A stretch of DNA of 12,607 bases from Treponema sp. (GCA_031254795.1 JAIRTS010000191.1:1-12607), one strand, 5' to 3'. Shown: positions 1-6,651, numbered from the stretch's first letter. Translations and numbers: made by a program. The notes: generated by a model from the letters alone, not told the origin.

Positions 1-25
1 GTTGCAACTGAAACATCAACGCTTA

Positions 26-859
26 TTATTGCCGCAACAACTCTTTGCCATAATCAGTCAGCATATCCTGTATCGCCTCATAGGGGACGACCGTCTCAAC
101 ATATCCGCGCGCATATGGCGCTATTTCGTACGGATTCCAGTGAAAGCCAACGCCAAGCGGCGCGCCTTCCCCTGCGATGAAGACCTGGGAGGGCATTTCC
201 ACAGCGTCATCAAAAAAACCGTTTGCGCTTAAAGGATCTTCCACGCTTAAACCCGCGTCCGTACGGAGGCGCGACTCTATGATCCGCAACAAAGCCGTCT
301 GCGCGTCCGGCAAGATTATATCGCTCAAAAGAACATAATTGGGCGTTTTGCCGTCTTTGTCAAAAACAAAGAACTCCTCCGTTTGGTTGCCATGGGCGCC
401 GCCAGTAAACGCGAAGCGCGTCCGTTTTATCTGCGCGACGCGCCCTCCATCGGCCGCTTCTACGCTCTCTCTATATTCCCAGTTAAAGGACGCCGCCGTG
501 TTGAATTCTTCCCATAAACCGGCGGTGGCGGCATAATTTTCCTCCAGAGCGGCGATGAGGCTGTCCGCGTAAATCGCGGGCGAAGAATCCTCGTATAAAA
601 CGCGGCGCATGCAATCCCGCAAGCCGTCATTTTCCGTAAACTCAAGCAAATTGAGTGAAATTTTCAAACTTGGACTGCTTTCGCCTCCATCCTGTTTATC
701 TGGCAATAGAAAAACCGTTTTTTCCCGCGTATATGGCGTATATATTGTTTGCGGCGCGTACGTTGTTTGTATTTTAAAATTCGCCGTGTCTTGCGAAACG
801 CTTTGACACGCGGACAATAAAATGAACGGTAGAAGAGAGAAAAACGCTGGATTCTTCAT
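26..859 (-). CDS. Lipoprotein with DUF3298 / RsiV-like domain
   Basis: A 277-residue exported protein. The N-terminus is a short hydrophobic signal ending in a lipobox (L-S-A-C, Cys18), so it is probably lipid-anchored at the cell envelope. The C-terminal half carries the pattern of the DUF4163/DUF3298 family (RsiV, PdaC and relatives): a G-G-A-H-G stretch at 153-157 followed by an acidic/aromatic strand, and a closing block near 238-262 with W-N-P-Y-E-I-A-P-Y-A and then a Val-Pro-Tyr. In that family the domain is extracytoplasmic and in some members binds lysozyme or acts on peptidoglycan; no ligand can be deduced here. I chose the ATG at 859 because the signal peptide begins there. An in-frame TTG at 898 would add 13 residues, but it coincides with a promoter -35 box. 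There is no clear Shine-Dalgarno sequence. No sigma factor gene is adjacent, so an anti-sigma role is not supported. Confidence 0.8.
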   Translation of the reverse strand: MKNPAFFSLLPFILLSACQSVSQDTANFKIQTTYAPQTIYTPYTREKTVFLLPDKQDGGESSPSLKISLNLLEFTENDGLRDCMRRVLYEDSSPAIYADSLIAALEENYAATAGLWEEFNTAASFNWEYRESVEAADGGRVAQIKRTRFAFTGGAHGNQTEEFFVFDKDGKTPNYVLLSDIILPDAQTALLRIIESRLRTDAGLSVEDPLSANGFFDDAVEMPSQVFIAGEGAPLGVGFHWNPYEIAPYARGYVETVVPYEAIQDMLTDYGKELLRQ

Positions 860-869
860 AATAATTACA

Positions 870-898
870 AAAATACTATGTTTATATCCATGAGTCAA
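870..898 (-). promoter_or_regulatory. Sigma-70-type promoter for the DUF3298 lipoprotein
   Basis: On the minus strand TTGACT (898-893) is followed by a 17-nt spacer and TATTTT (875-870). The -10 box ends only 10 nt before the ATG at 859, which would place the transcript start within about 3-5 nt of the start codon. This fits the missing Shine-Dalgarno sequence and suggests a leaderless or near-leaderless mRNA. It is inferred from motif and spacing only. Confidence 0.5.
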
Positions 899-920
899 GC
901 ATAATACGCTTGCGGGAACA

Positions 921-949
921 GTGTCAGGCGCGATTTTTTGGAATATAAT
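921..949 (+). promoter_or_regulatory. Possible distal promoter for rnhB
   Basis: A perfect TATAAT (944-949) lies 17 nt downstream of GTGTCA (921-926), which matches the -35 consensus at 4 of 6 positions. It would give a leader of about 120 nt before rnhB. It competes with a nearer candidate at 1009-1037. Confidence 0.35.
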
Positions 950-1008
950 GCTCCTCTCCGTGGCGCGTGACGCGGGTATTTTTTATGCGCGGCAGTAGAC
1001 AGGGGATA

Positions 1009-1037
1009 TTGCCCTTTCACGCTGTCGCTGTTATAGT
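1009..1037 (+). promoter_or_regulatory. Possible proximal promoter for rnhB
   Basis: TTGCCC (1009-1014), a 17-nt spacer and TATAGT (1032-1037) point at rnhB and leave a leader of roughly 35 nt that contains the ribosome binding site. The spacing is optimal, and each box departs from consensus at one or two positions. Confidence 0.4.
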
Positions 1038-1079
1038 AAACGGAATCTCTAAAATGGGTTGGACGAAGGAGTAAAGACA

Positions 1080-1667
1080 ATGATATGCGGTATTGACGAA
1101 GCGGGGCGCGGACCTTTGGCGGGACCGGTATGCGCCGCTGCGGTGATGTTGCCCGATGATTTTCCATGCGAATATCTCAATGACTCCAAGAAACTCACTA
1201 AGAATAAGCGGAGGTTTGTCGAGGCGTTGATTTACAATAGCGCCGGTGCCGTATATGGCGTCGGCTGGGCGTCCCATGAAGAAATAGACGCGCTTAGCAT
1301 ACTGAAGGCAAGCCTGCTCGCCATGAAACGCGCCTTTGAAGCGCTTCCAGTTGAAAAACGGCGGCTTATTGATGAAATTATCGTTGACGGACTGCATACG
1401 CCTGACATCACCGGATGCGGCGGCGCAAGCGGCGGTCCGGTTCGCGCGCTGGTAAAGGCGGACGACAGCGTCCCTCAAGTGATGGCCGCGTCAATTCTTG
1501 CGAAGGAAGCGCGTGATCGCGTAATGGAAGAGTACGCGAAACAGTACCCGCAATACGGGTATGAATGGCATAAAGGCTATCCCACAAAACTGCACTGTGA
1601 GCGTATCCTCCAATACGGACCGTCTCCCATTCAAAGAAAGACATTCCGAATTCCGTATGGAATTTAG
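1080..1667 (+). CDS. rnhB: Ribonuclease HII
   Basis: RNase HII cleaves the RNA strand of RNA-DNA hybrids and starts removal of ribonucleotides misincorporated into DNA; it acts in the cytoplasm. The 195-residue product opens with the family signature GIDEAGRGPLAGPV (residues 4-17), which supplies the catalytic Asp6-Glu7 pair. The third acidic residue is Asp103 in I-V-D-G, and the fourth lies in K-A-D-D-S (Asp128 or Asp129) just before the conserved A-A-S-I-L-A-K-E-A-R-D block. The C-terminal H-K-G-Y-P-T-K-x-H and G-P-S-P motifs are also present. Length is normal. The ATG at 1080 was chosen because AAGGAG (1066-1071) sits 8 nt upstream and the signature follows directly; a TTG at 1059 would lie upstream of that site. 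The gene is divergent from the lipoprotein and lies 160 bp before flaB, which has its own promoter. Confidence 0.96.
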   Translation: MICGIDEAGRGPLAGPVCAAAVMLPDDFPCEYLNDSKKLTKNKRRFVEALIYNSAGAVYGVGWASHEEIDALSILKASLLAMKRAFEALPVEKRRLIDEIIVDGLHTPDITGCGGASGGPVRALVKADDSVPQVMAASILAKEARDRVMEEYAKQYPQYGYEWHKGYPTKLHCERILQYGPSPIQRKTFRIPYGI

Positions 1668-1703
1668 CAAATCTCACACGAAATTCGGCAAATTTCGTAT
1701 GCT
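1642..1703 (+). repeat. AT-rich short palindromes spanning the rnhB 3' end
   Basis: Two small inverted repeats lie close together: AATTCC/GGAATT with a 4-nt loop (1649-1664, inside the last rnhB codons) and ACGAAATT/AATTTCGT with a 5-nt loop (1678-1698, just after the stop). The stretch can also be read as about three degenerate units of roughly 21 nt sharing CGTATG and GCAAAT. There is no U-tract after either hairpin, so it is not a convincing terminator. Confidence 0.4.
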
Positions 1704-1718
1704 TCAAAATGAAACCGG

Positions 1719-1745
1719 TAAAGCCTTTTTTGAATGCGCCGATAA
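1719..1745 (+). promoter_or_regulatory. Sigma-28 (FliA) promoter of flaB
   Basis: TAAA (1719-1722), then 15 nt, then GCCGATAA (1738-1745) reproduces the flagellar sigma-28 consensus (TAAA-N15-GCCGATAA) with no mismatch and exact spacing. It lies about 80 nt before the flaB ATG, as expected for a late flagellar gene under FliA control. Confidence 0.88.
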
Positions 1746-1757
1746 TTAAAGTATAAT
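1730..1757 (+). promoter_or_regulatory. Overlapping sigma-70 promoter of flaB
   Basis: TTGAAT (1730-1735), a 16-nt spacer and a perfect TATAAT (1752-1757) overlap the sigma-28 boxes. The two polymerase holoenzymes could not bind together, so the arrangement suggests either housekeeping-level flagellin expression or competition between sigma factors. The match is good but not experimentally shown. Confidence 0.6.
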
Positions 1758-1780
1758 TTTAGGCAAGGATGCCGTGGCGC

Positions 1781-1804
1781 GCGTCGTCATAGGGATGGCG
1801 GCGT
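1781..1804 (+). promoter_or_regulatory. flaB leader hairpin with AGGG loop, possible CsrA site
   Basis: A 10-bp stem (1781-1790 with 1795-1804, including three G-U pairs) closes on the loop AGGG, followed by A. It sits 11 nt upstream of the ribosome binding site. A second GGA context, CAAGGATG (1764-1771), lies near the 5' end of the leader and matches the core of the CsrA consensus closely; the third GGA is the Shine-Dalgarno itself (AAGGAG, 1816-1821). CsrA regulation of flagellin leaders is known in Bacillus hag and Borrelia flaB; its use here is inference. Confidence 0.45.
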
Positions 1805-1827
1805 CTTAAATACCAAAGGAGTGAATT

Positions 1828-2694
1828 ATGATTATTAATCACAACTTGAGCGCAATGTTCGCTGATAGGTCCCTTAAAGTTACCCAGTCTCAACTGGATA
1901 AAAATATGGAAAAGCTGTCAAGCGGCTTGCGCATCAACCGTGCAGGTGATGACGCTTCTGGTCTCGCTGTTTCCGAAAAACTGCGCAGTCAAATCCGCGG
2001 CTTGAATATGGCTTCTCTTAATGCCCAAAACGGCATTTCCTTTATTCAGGTTACGGAAGGCTACCTCCAGGAAACGCAGGACATTCTCCAACGCCTCCGT
2101 GAGTTGGCGGTACAGTCTTCCAACGGGATTTATACCGCGGAAGATCGCGAGCAGATTCAGGTTGAAGTTTCCGCTTTGATTGATGAAATCGATCGCATTG
2201 CGTCTCATGCCCAATTCAATGGCATGAACATGCTTACCGGACGTTTTGCACGCACGGGAGATCAGACGGCGACGGCGACCGCTTCCATGTGGCTGCACAT
2301 TGGCGCGAACATGGATCAACGGGAGCAGGTTTTCATCAGCAACTTGTCTGCCAGCGGACTTAATATCCGCGACCCGAGCGATGGTTCTTTCAATGTCATG
2401 CTGGACGACGCCGAGACCGCAAACAACGCGATCGGAACGTTGGACGAGGCATTGAAGAAAGTCAGCAAGCAACGGGCGGATCTCGGCGCATACCAGAACA
2501 GACTGGAACATGCCATTCGTGGCATCGACACCGGCGCGGAGAATTTGCAGGCTTCCGAATCCCGCATTCGCGACAGCGATATGGCTCATGAGATGGTTAC
2601 GTATACCAAGAACCAGATACTCAGCCAATCGGGAACAGCCATGCTTGCGCAGGCGAATCAGCGCAGCCAATCGGTGCTTCAGTTGCTTCAATAA
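1828..2694 (+). CDS. flaB: Periplasmic flagellar core protein FlaB (flagellin)
   Basis: This is a major subunit of the spirochaete periplasmic flagellar filament. The 288-residue protein has only the conserved flagellin D0/D1 parts: the N-terminal coiled-coil region (about 1-140, starting MIINHNLSAMFA and including S-S-G-L-R-I-N-R-A-G-D-D-A-S-G-L-A at 31-47) and the C-terminal region (about 200-288, with the A-N-Q-R-S-Q-S-V-L-Q-L-L end). The middle linker is short and the hypervariable outer domains of external flagellins are absent. The protein has no signal peptide and no cysteine, consistent with export by the flagellar type III apparatus. Length and N-terminus match Treponema FlaB proteins. 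The start is fixed by AAGGAG (1816-1821), 6 nt before the ATG. The gene stands alone, with a sigma-28 promoter in front and a strong terminator behind, so it is monocistronic. Confidence 0.97.
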   Translation: MIINHNLSAMFADRSLKVTQSQLDKNMEKLSSGLRINRAGDDASGLAVSEKLRSQIRGLNMASLNAQNGISFIQVTEGYLQETQDILQRLRELAVQSSNGIYTAEDREQIQVEVSALIDEIDRIASHAQFNGMNMLTGRFARTGDQTATATASMWLHIGANMDQREQVFISNLSASGLNIRDPSDGSFNVMLDDAETANNAIGTLDEALKKVSKQRADLGAYQNRLEHAIRGIDTGAENLQASESRIRDSDMAHEMVTYTKNQILSQSGTAMLAQANQRSQSVLQLLQ

Positions 2695-2732
2695 GCTGAA
2701 GAATTGTTGTGAGCCGGCGGTCGTGAGGCCGC

Positions 2733-2762
2733 AAAAAAGCCGCCCAAGAGGGCGGTTTTTTT
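2733..2762. terminator. Bidirectional rho-independent terminator
   Basis: A 6-bp GC stem CCGCCC/GGGCGG (2740-2745 with 2750-2755) with an AAGA loop is flanked by six A (2733-2738) and seven T (2756-2762). It therefore works on both strands: for flaB on plus and for the RND transporter on minus, whose genes converge here. Confidence 0.92.
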
Positions 2763-2791
2763 ATGCGCCGGCGTCGCGTCGTTCGGCGCCT

Positions 2792-5700
2792 TCAATGCAT
2801 CCGGCGCCGCTTCTTTTCGCTTCGCGCGTTTAACAGGGAGTACATGACGGGCGTCACCAGCAGGGTCATAAAAAAACTCACCGAAAGGCCGCCCACAAAG
2901 GTTTTGCCAATGGGTTGAATGGTGTCGGCGCCTTGTCCGGGAAAAAACGCTATGGGTATCATGCCGAGAATGGTGGTAAGCGCGGTCATCATAATGGGAC
3001 GCAGCCGGTTGCGTCCCGCCTCAACGCAGGCTTCGCGCAGGGCGTATCCCCGCGAGCGCAGGGTGTTGGTGTAGTCTACCAGCACGATGCCGTTGTTCAC
3101 CACCACGCCAACCAGCGCCACGATGCCCACTGCGGAAAACACGGACATGGCTTCGTTGCCGATCTTGTATATCCATATTACGCCGATAAAAAGGAGCGGA
3201 ATGGAAAAGAAAATGATAATTGGATCCACAAAGGATTCAAACTGGCTCGCCATGAGTCCGAACACCATAAAAACAGCCGCCGCTATGATAAAAATGAACT
3301 TGCTCGAATATTCACGTATCTGTTGCGCCTCTCCCGCGTATCTTATGGCGACGCCTTCGCGCGGCGCGTAGCGCTCCTGAATTGTCTCCTCAAGCCGCCG
3401 CTGCATGTCGGTCGCGGCAATGCCGCCTGACAACTCGCCTGAAACGCGGACGACCCGCTCCTGATTCTCACGGCGGATTGAAGAAGGGGAGCGGCTTTCG
3501 GTGACGCGGACAAGATTCGCAAGGCTTACGCGGTCTCCGGTTCGGTTCATCACAAAGAGCGCGCCAAGGTTTGGTACGCCCCGGCGGTCGCTGTCCCTGA
3601 GAGTCACGTCTACGTTGATGACGCGGTCGCCTTGGGTGATGGTTGTCGCGGTCGCGCCGTCCACCGCTATGCGGATTTCATTTGCAATGGCGGACAGAGA
3701 CACACCCAGCGCGTTTGCCCGCTCGCGGTCGATTTCTATCAGCAGTTGGGGCGCGCCCTCGTTGACATTGATCGCCGGATTCTCAATTTCAGGCAGATAT
3801 TGCGTTATGATATCCTTGATTTCCCCGGCGGCGATCATAAGTTCGTCCGCGTCCCGGGAGGTAAGCGTAATATCAATCGCCGTCGCGCCGCCCATAGAAC
3901 GCCCGGCGCGGAAGGCGGCTTGTATGCCCGGCAGGTTGTTCAGACGCGGGGTGAGCTTCCTGATAATGTCACTCGGCGTCTCGGTCTGCTCTGCGGGAGG
4001 CGGCAGGATTATCTGGATATTGCCGCTTCCGTTCCGCCGCGCGGTGAGAATGATGTTCCGGTAATTCGCCACATGCTCCTTGACGAGCTTTTCCAAGTCT
4101 TTCAAAGCGCGTTCCATGGCGTCAACTGGCGTTCCCTGGGGCATGGTGACGTTCAAGGTAGCCGTGTCGTCAACACGACTACGGATAAACATGTTCATGC
4201 CGATTCCGCTGAACTGCATGAACGAAAAAACGAGAATCGCCAGCGTCAGCGCCAGCGTCAAAAACCGGTGATCGAGGCAGTACTCAATGGCGAGCGAGTA
4301 GGCGTTGTCGAAGGCGGTGAACGCCTTTTCAGTTCTTTCGTCAATGGCGCGGAGCCACCTGAAACGCAACGGCTTCTGCACACGGGTGTCAAGGCGCAGG
4401 ATGGAGCCGCAAAGCGCAGGCACCAGCGTAACCGCCACCGCGAGCGAGCAGATAAGGGAGATCACCACCGTGAAGATCAGATCGCTGAAAAGCTGCCCCA
4501 TGTCTTCAAGGTCGTTTTTCCAGATGATAAGCGGGATAAAAACGCAGAGGGTCGTCGTGGTTGAGGTGACGATAGCTCTGATCATCTCGCGGCTGCCGAG
4601 AATGGCGGCGACTTCGCTTTTTGCCCCGCGCAGCCGGTACTTGTGGATATTGTCAAGAATGACGATGGAAGCGTCCACGGTCATGCCAAGTCCAAGTATG
4701 AGACCCGTCATGGTCAAAAGGTTGAGCGTCAAGCCGAATGCGGCCATAAACATGAGGGTTAAAAGGATCGATATGGGTATGGAAAGCCCGATTATAATAG
4801 TCCCTTTTATATTGCGCAGGAATATAAAAATGATGATCATGGCGAGGATGGCTCCCTCGAAGGCGTTCCGATACACCTGATCGAGCGTCGCGCTGATAAG
4901 CGTGGTGTTGTCGGAAAGCACGCTCAAAGAGATGCCTTGGGGCAACCCCGCGTTTATCTCGCCAAGCGCGGCGCGTACGCCTTGCGCGACGCGCACTTGA
5001 TTGCTGTCGCTTTCGCTTGTCACCTGTATGTAGACGCCGGTTTGTCCGTTTACGGACACACGCGCCGCATCCTCGTTGTACGACACGCTTACATCGGCGA
5101 TGTCTTCAAGCCGCGCCACATTGGAACGGTTTGTCCTCCCATCGCTTGAAGGCGTTGACACGGTTTTTACCACGAGCCGTTTTATCTGGTTGACGCTCTT
5201 GATCTCCTGTGTTGTAAGAAGCTGGTACTCCCTCTCCCCGCGCCGCAGGTTGCCGGCCGAAGAAAGAATGCTCTGCCCCCGCAACGCCGCGCTCACATCG
5301 CTCAACGTGAGGTTGAACGCCGCAAGCCTGTTCTGGGAAACCGCCACTTTTACGATCTGGGAGGAGCCACCCGTAATCTCGGCGGCGGCCACGCCGTCAA
5401 TGCGCTGGACGCTTGAAAGTATTTCATTTTCCGCAAAAAGCCGCAGTTGATCGGGCGGATAATTGCCCTGCACCACCAGCCGCATAATGGGCATAGCGGA
5501 CATATCGAAGCGTCTCACCATCGGAGCCCCGGCGTCGTCAGGCAAACGGTTTGCCACGCGGTTCAGCAGGGTTTGGGCGTCGTTCATCGCTTTGTCCATG
5601 TCCGTGCCGTACGCAAAGTTCAAATTGATGTAACTGCTTTCAAACGAGGAGTTGCTGGTCATGTCCGTAAGTCCTCGAGAAGCCGCGAGCGCTCGCTCCA

Positions 5701-5899
5701 AAGGCATGGTGATGTTCCGCTCCACATCCGCAGGCCCCGCCCCGGGAAAACTCGTGTATACAGACAGGACAGGACGTTCGGTGGAAGGGTACAGATCAAC
5801 CGCTATATTTGGCGCCAGCGTCGCGGCTATGCCCATAAAAAGGGCATAGAGGACAATGATTGTTACCGGATGTTTTACCGAATAACCGGCTATGTTCAT
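2792..5899 (-). CDS. RND-family efflux transporter permease (AcrB/HAE1-like)
   Basis: A 1035-residue inner-membrane proton-driven exporter with complete RND architecture: TM1 (about 9-31), a first large periplasmic loop (35-340), a TM2-TM6 block (about 345-500), TM7 (about 546-566), a second periplasmic loop (about 570-865) and a TM8-TM12 block (about 867-1023). The TM4 relay segment reads G-M-T-V-D-A-S-I-V, keeping Asp409 (AcrB Asp407) but with Ala410 where AcrB has Asp408. In TM10 the segment G-V-V-V-N-N-G-I-V has Asn935 where AcrB has Lys940. This looks like the HAE1 branch found in Firmicutes and spirochaetes rather than close AcrB orthologues. The substrate cannot be told. No membrane fusion protein or outer-membrane channel gene is adjacent. 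The ATG lies 10 nt after the rubredoxin stop without a clear Shine-Dalgarno, which suggests translational coupling. Confidence 0.95.
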   Translation of the reverse strand: MNIAGYSVKHPVTIIVLYALFMGIAATLAPNIAVDLYPSTERPVLSVYTSFPGAGPADVERNITMPLERALAASRGLTDMTSNSSFESSYINLNFAYGTDMDKAMNDAQTLLNRVANRLPDDAGAPMVRRFDMSAMPIMRLVVQGNYPPDQLRLFAENEILSSVQRIDGVAAAEITGGSSQIVKVAVSQNRLAAFNLTLSDVSAALRGQSILSSAGNLRRGEREYQLLTTQEIKSVNQIKRLVVKTVSTPSSDGRTNRSNVARLEDIADVSVSYNEDAARVSVNGQTGVYIQVTSESDSNQVRVAQGVRAALGEINAGLPQGISLSVLSDNTTLISATLDQVYRNAFEGAILAMIIIFIFLRNIKGTIIIGLSIPISILLTLMFMAAFGLTLNLLTMTGLILGLGMTVDASIVILDNIHKYRLRGAKSEVAAILGSREMIRAIVTSTTTTLCVFIPLIIWKNDLEDMGQLFSDLIFTVVISLICSLAVAVTLVPALCGSILRLDTRVQKPLRFRWLRAIDERTEKAFTAFDNAYSLAIEYCLDHRFLTLALTLAILVFSFMQFSGIGMNMFIRSRVDDTATLNVTMPQGTPVDAMERALKDLEKLVKEHVANYRNIILTARRNGSGNIQIILPPPAEQTETPSDIIRKLTPRLNNLPGIQAAFRAGRSMGGATAIDITLTSRDADELMIAAGEIKDIITQYLPEIENPAINVNEGAPQLLIEIDRERANALGVSLSAIANEIRIAVDGATATTITQGDRVINVDVTLRDSDRRGVPNLGALFVMNRTGDRVSLANLVRVTESRSPSSIRRENQERVVRVSGELSGGIAATDMQRRLEETIQERYAPREGVAIRYAGEAQQIREYSSKFIFIIAAAVFMVFGLMASQFESFVDPIIIFFSIPLLFIGVIWIYKIGNEAMSVFSAVGIVALVGVVVNNGIVLVDYTNTLRSRGYALREACVEAGRNRLRPIMMTALTTILGMIPIAFFPGQGADTIQPIGKTFVGGLSVSFFMTLLVTPVMYSLLNARSEKKRRRMH

Positions 5900-5909
5900 T
5901 CAACCGTTG

Positions 5910-6071
5910 TCAGTCCAGCGGCGAAAAATTGTCTTTTGCCACGCCGCACGCGGGGCATGACCAATCGTCAGGTATGTCTTCAAACGCCGTCCCGGGTTTA
6001 ATGCCACTGTCGGGATCGCCTTCTTTCGGATCGTAAATGTATCCACATAAATTACACACATATTTTTTCAT
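5910..6071 (-). CDS. Rubredoxin
   Basis: A 53-residue one-iron electron carrier of the cytoplasm. The four iron ligands are in the classic two CxxCG loops: Cys6/Cys9 (C-N-L-C-G-Y) and Cys39/Cys42 (C-P-A-C-G-V). The aromatic core (Tyr4, Tyr11, Tyr13, Phe30, Trp37, Phe49) and the D-P-D-S-G-I-K-P-G-T and D-W-S-C-P blocks are intact. Length is exactly that of standard rubredoxins. I chose the ATG at 6071 because GGAGG (6084-6080) lies 8 nt upstream; earlier in-frame starts would add a basic tail not seen in the family. It lies 63 nt downstream of the superoxide reductase gene on the same strand, and rubredoxin is the established reductant of that enzyme. Confidence 0.97.
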   Translation of the reverse strand: MKKYVCNLCGYIYDPKEGDPDSGIKPGTAFEDIPDDWSCPACGVAKDNFSPLD

Positions 6072-6134
6072 ACTGTCAACCTCCATTAACGAGCGGCTGA
6101 ACCGCCGCCGCATTCATTGAATATAAGCGCGTCG

Positions 6135-6512
6135 CTAACGCGCGCTCCAAAGTCCGTGCAAGGTGCAATATTCACGGATAACAACGTTATCCGCTTGCAC
6201 CGCAAAAACAGCTTCCGGTTTTTCGCCGGGTTTCAGGATTTTTTTGCAAGAGAGTCCGTCTGCCAGCAATTCTATCCATGCGATGTGGTGTTTTTCTTCC
6301 ATGGGATGAATCGCTGATCCGACAACCACTTTCCAGCCGCCGTCAACCTTCTCAACAACCGGAATGTGTTTTTCCTTCGCCGCATCCACCGTGTTTTCAA
6401 CAAGCGGTTGCATAGGCTGCCCGCAACATGCCGGATCGCAACCGCTTCCCTGTAACACTTCAACCACGGCGCCGCATGCGCCGCATTTGAACACATCAAA
6501 TTGTTTTGCCAT
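6135..6512 (-). CDS. dfx: Desulfoferrodoxin (two-iron superoxide reductase)
   Basis: Reduces superoxide to hydrogen peroxide without making oxygen, the usual strategy of anaerobes. The 125-residue protein has both iron centres. Centre I in the N-terminal domain has Cys10, Cys13, Cys29 and Cys30 (C-G-A-C-G and C-D-P-A-C-C-G). Centre II, the active site, has His49 (in E-K-H-I-P-V, with Glu47 and Lys48), His69, His75, Cys116 and His119 (C-T-L-H-G-L-W). These positions match Desulfovibrio desulfoferrodoxin with an offset of one residue. Keeping centre I is notable because the Treponema pallidum homologue has lost those cysteines. The ATG at 6512 is preceded by AGGAG (6522-6518) at 5 nt; upstream in-frame starts are not supported. 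It is the first gene of a probable operon with rubredoxin and the RND pump. Confidence 0.97.
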   Translation of the reverse strand: MAKQFDVFKCGACGAVVEVLQGSGCDPACCGQPMQPLVENTVDAAKEKHIPVVEKVDGGWKVVVGSAIHPMEEKHHIAWIELLADGLSCKKILKPGEKPEAVFAVQADNVVIREYCTLHGLWSAR

Positions 6513-6530
6513 AAAAGCTCCTCTTTCTTG

Positions 6531-6562
6531 CGGCTGTTTCAAACCTTTTTTTGGAACAGCCG
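6531..6562. repeat. 13-bp hairpin in the dfx leader
   Basis: CGGCTGTTTCAAA (6531-6543) pairs with TTTGGAACAGCCG (6550-6562) around a 6-nt loop, with one G-T wobble. On plus it is followed by TTTTGTATTT and looks like a terminator for leftover rightward transcription. On minus it lies 8 nt upstream of the dfx ribosome binding site and would be part of the dfx leader. Confidence 0.6.
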
Positions 6563-6577
6563 TTTTGTATTTAAGTG

Positions 6578-6600
6578 AAAAGCGGGCTTTGGCCGCTTTT
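6578..6600. repeat. 8-bp hairpin AAAAGCGG/CCGCTTTT
   Basis: AAAAGCGG (6578-6585) pairs with CCGCTTTT (6593-6600) around a 7-nt loop. The terminal T-runs on both strands give it a bidirectional-terminator look, but the stem itself is short in GC. Confidence 0.4.
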
Positions 6601-6607
6601 CCTCCAG

Positions 6608-6639
6608 CCTGTTTCAAAACGATTGGATTTTGAAACAGG
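6608..6639. repeat. 12-bp perfect hairpin sharing its arm with 6531-6562
   Basis: CCTGTTTCAAAA (6608-6619) pairs perfectly with TTTTGAAACAGG (6628-6639) around an 8-nt loop. Its arm shares CTGTTTCAAA with the hairpin at 6531-6562, so the two are probably related repeats. Confidence 0.6.
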
Positions 6640-6651
6640 TCGCTTAACTAG

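Noticed and set aside
948..998. 16-codon frame starting right after the distal rnhB promoter, as a possible leader peptide
   Set aside because: No ribosome binding site and no link to regulation; the ATG overlaps the -10 box.
1918..2691. Long open frame antisense to flaB (257 codons)
   Set aside because: It mirrors flaB in another frame, has no recognisable domain and is explained by codon bias on the coding strand.
3632..4564. Open frame of 310 codons on plus opposite the RND transporter
   Set aside because: Its product is rich in Arg, Gly and His without domain features; the RND protein on the other strand is unambiguous.
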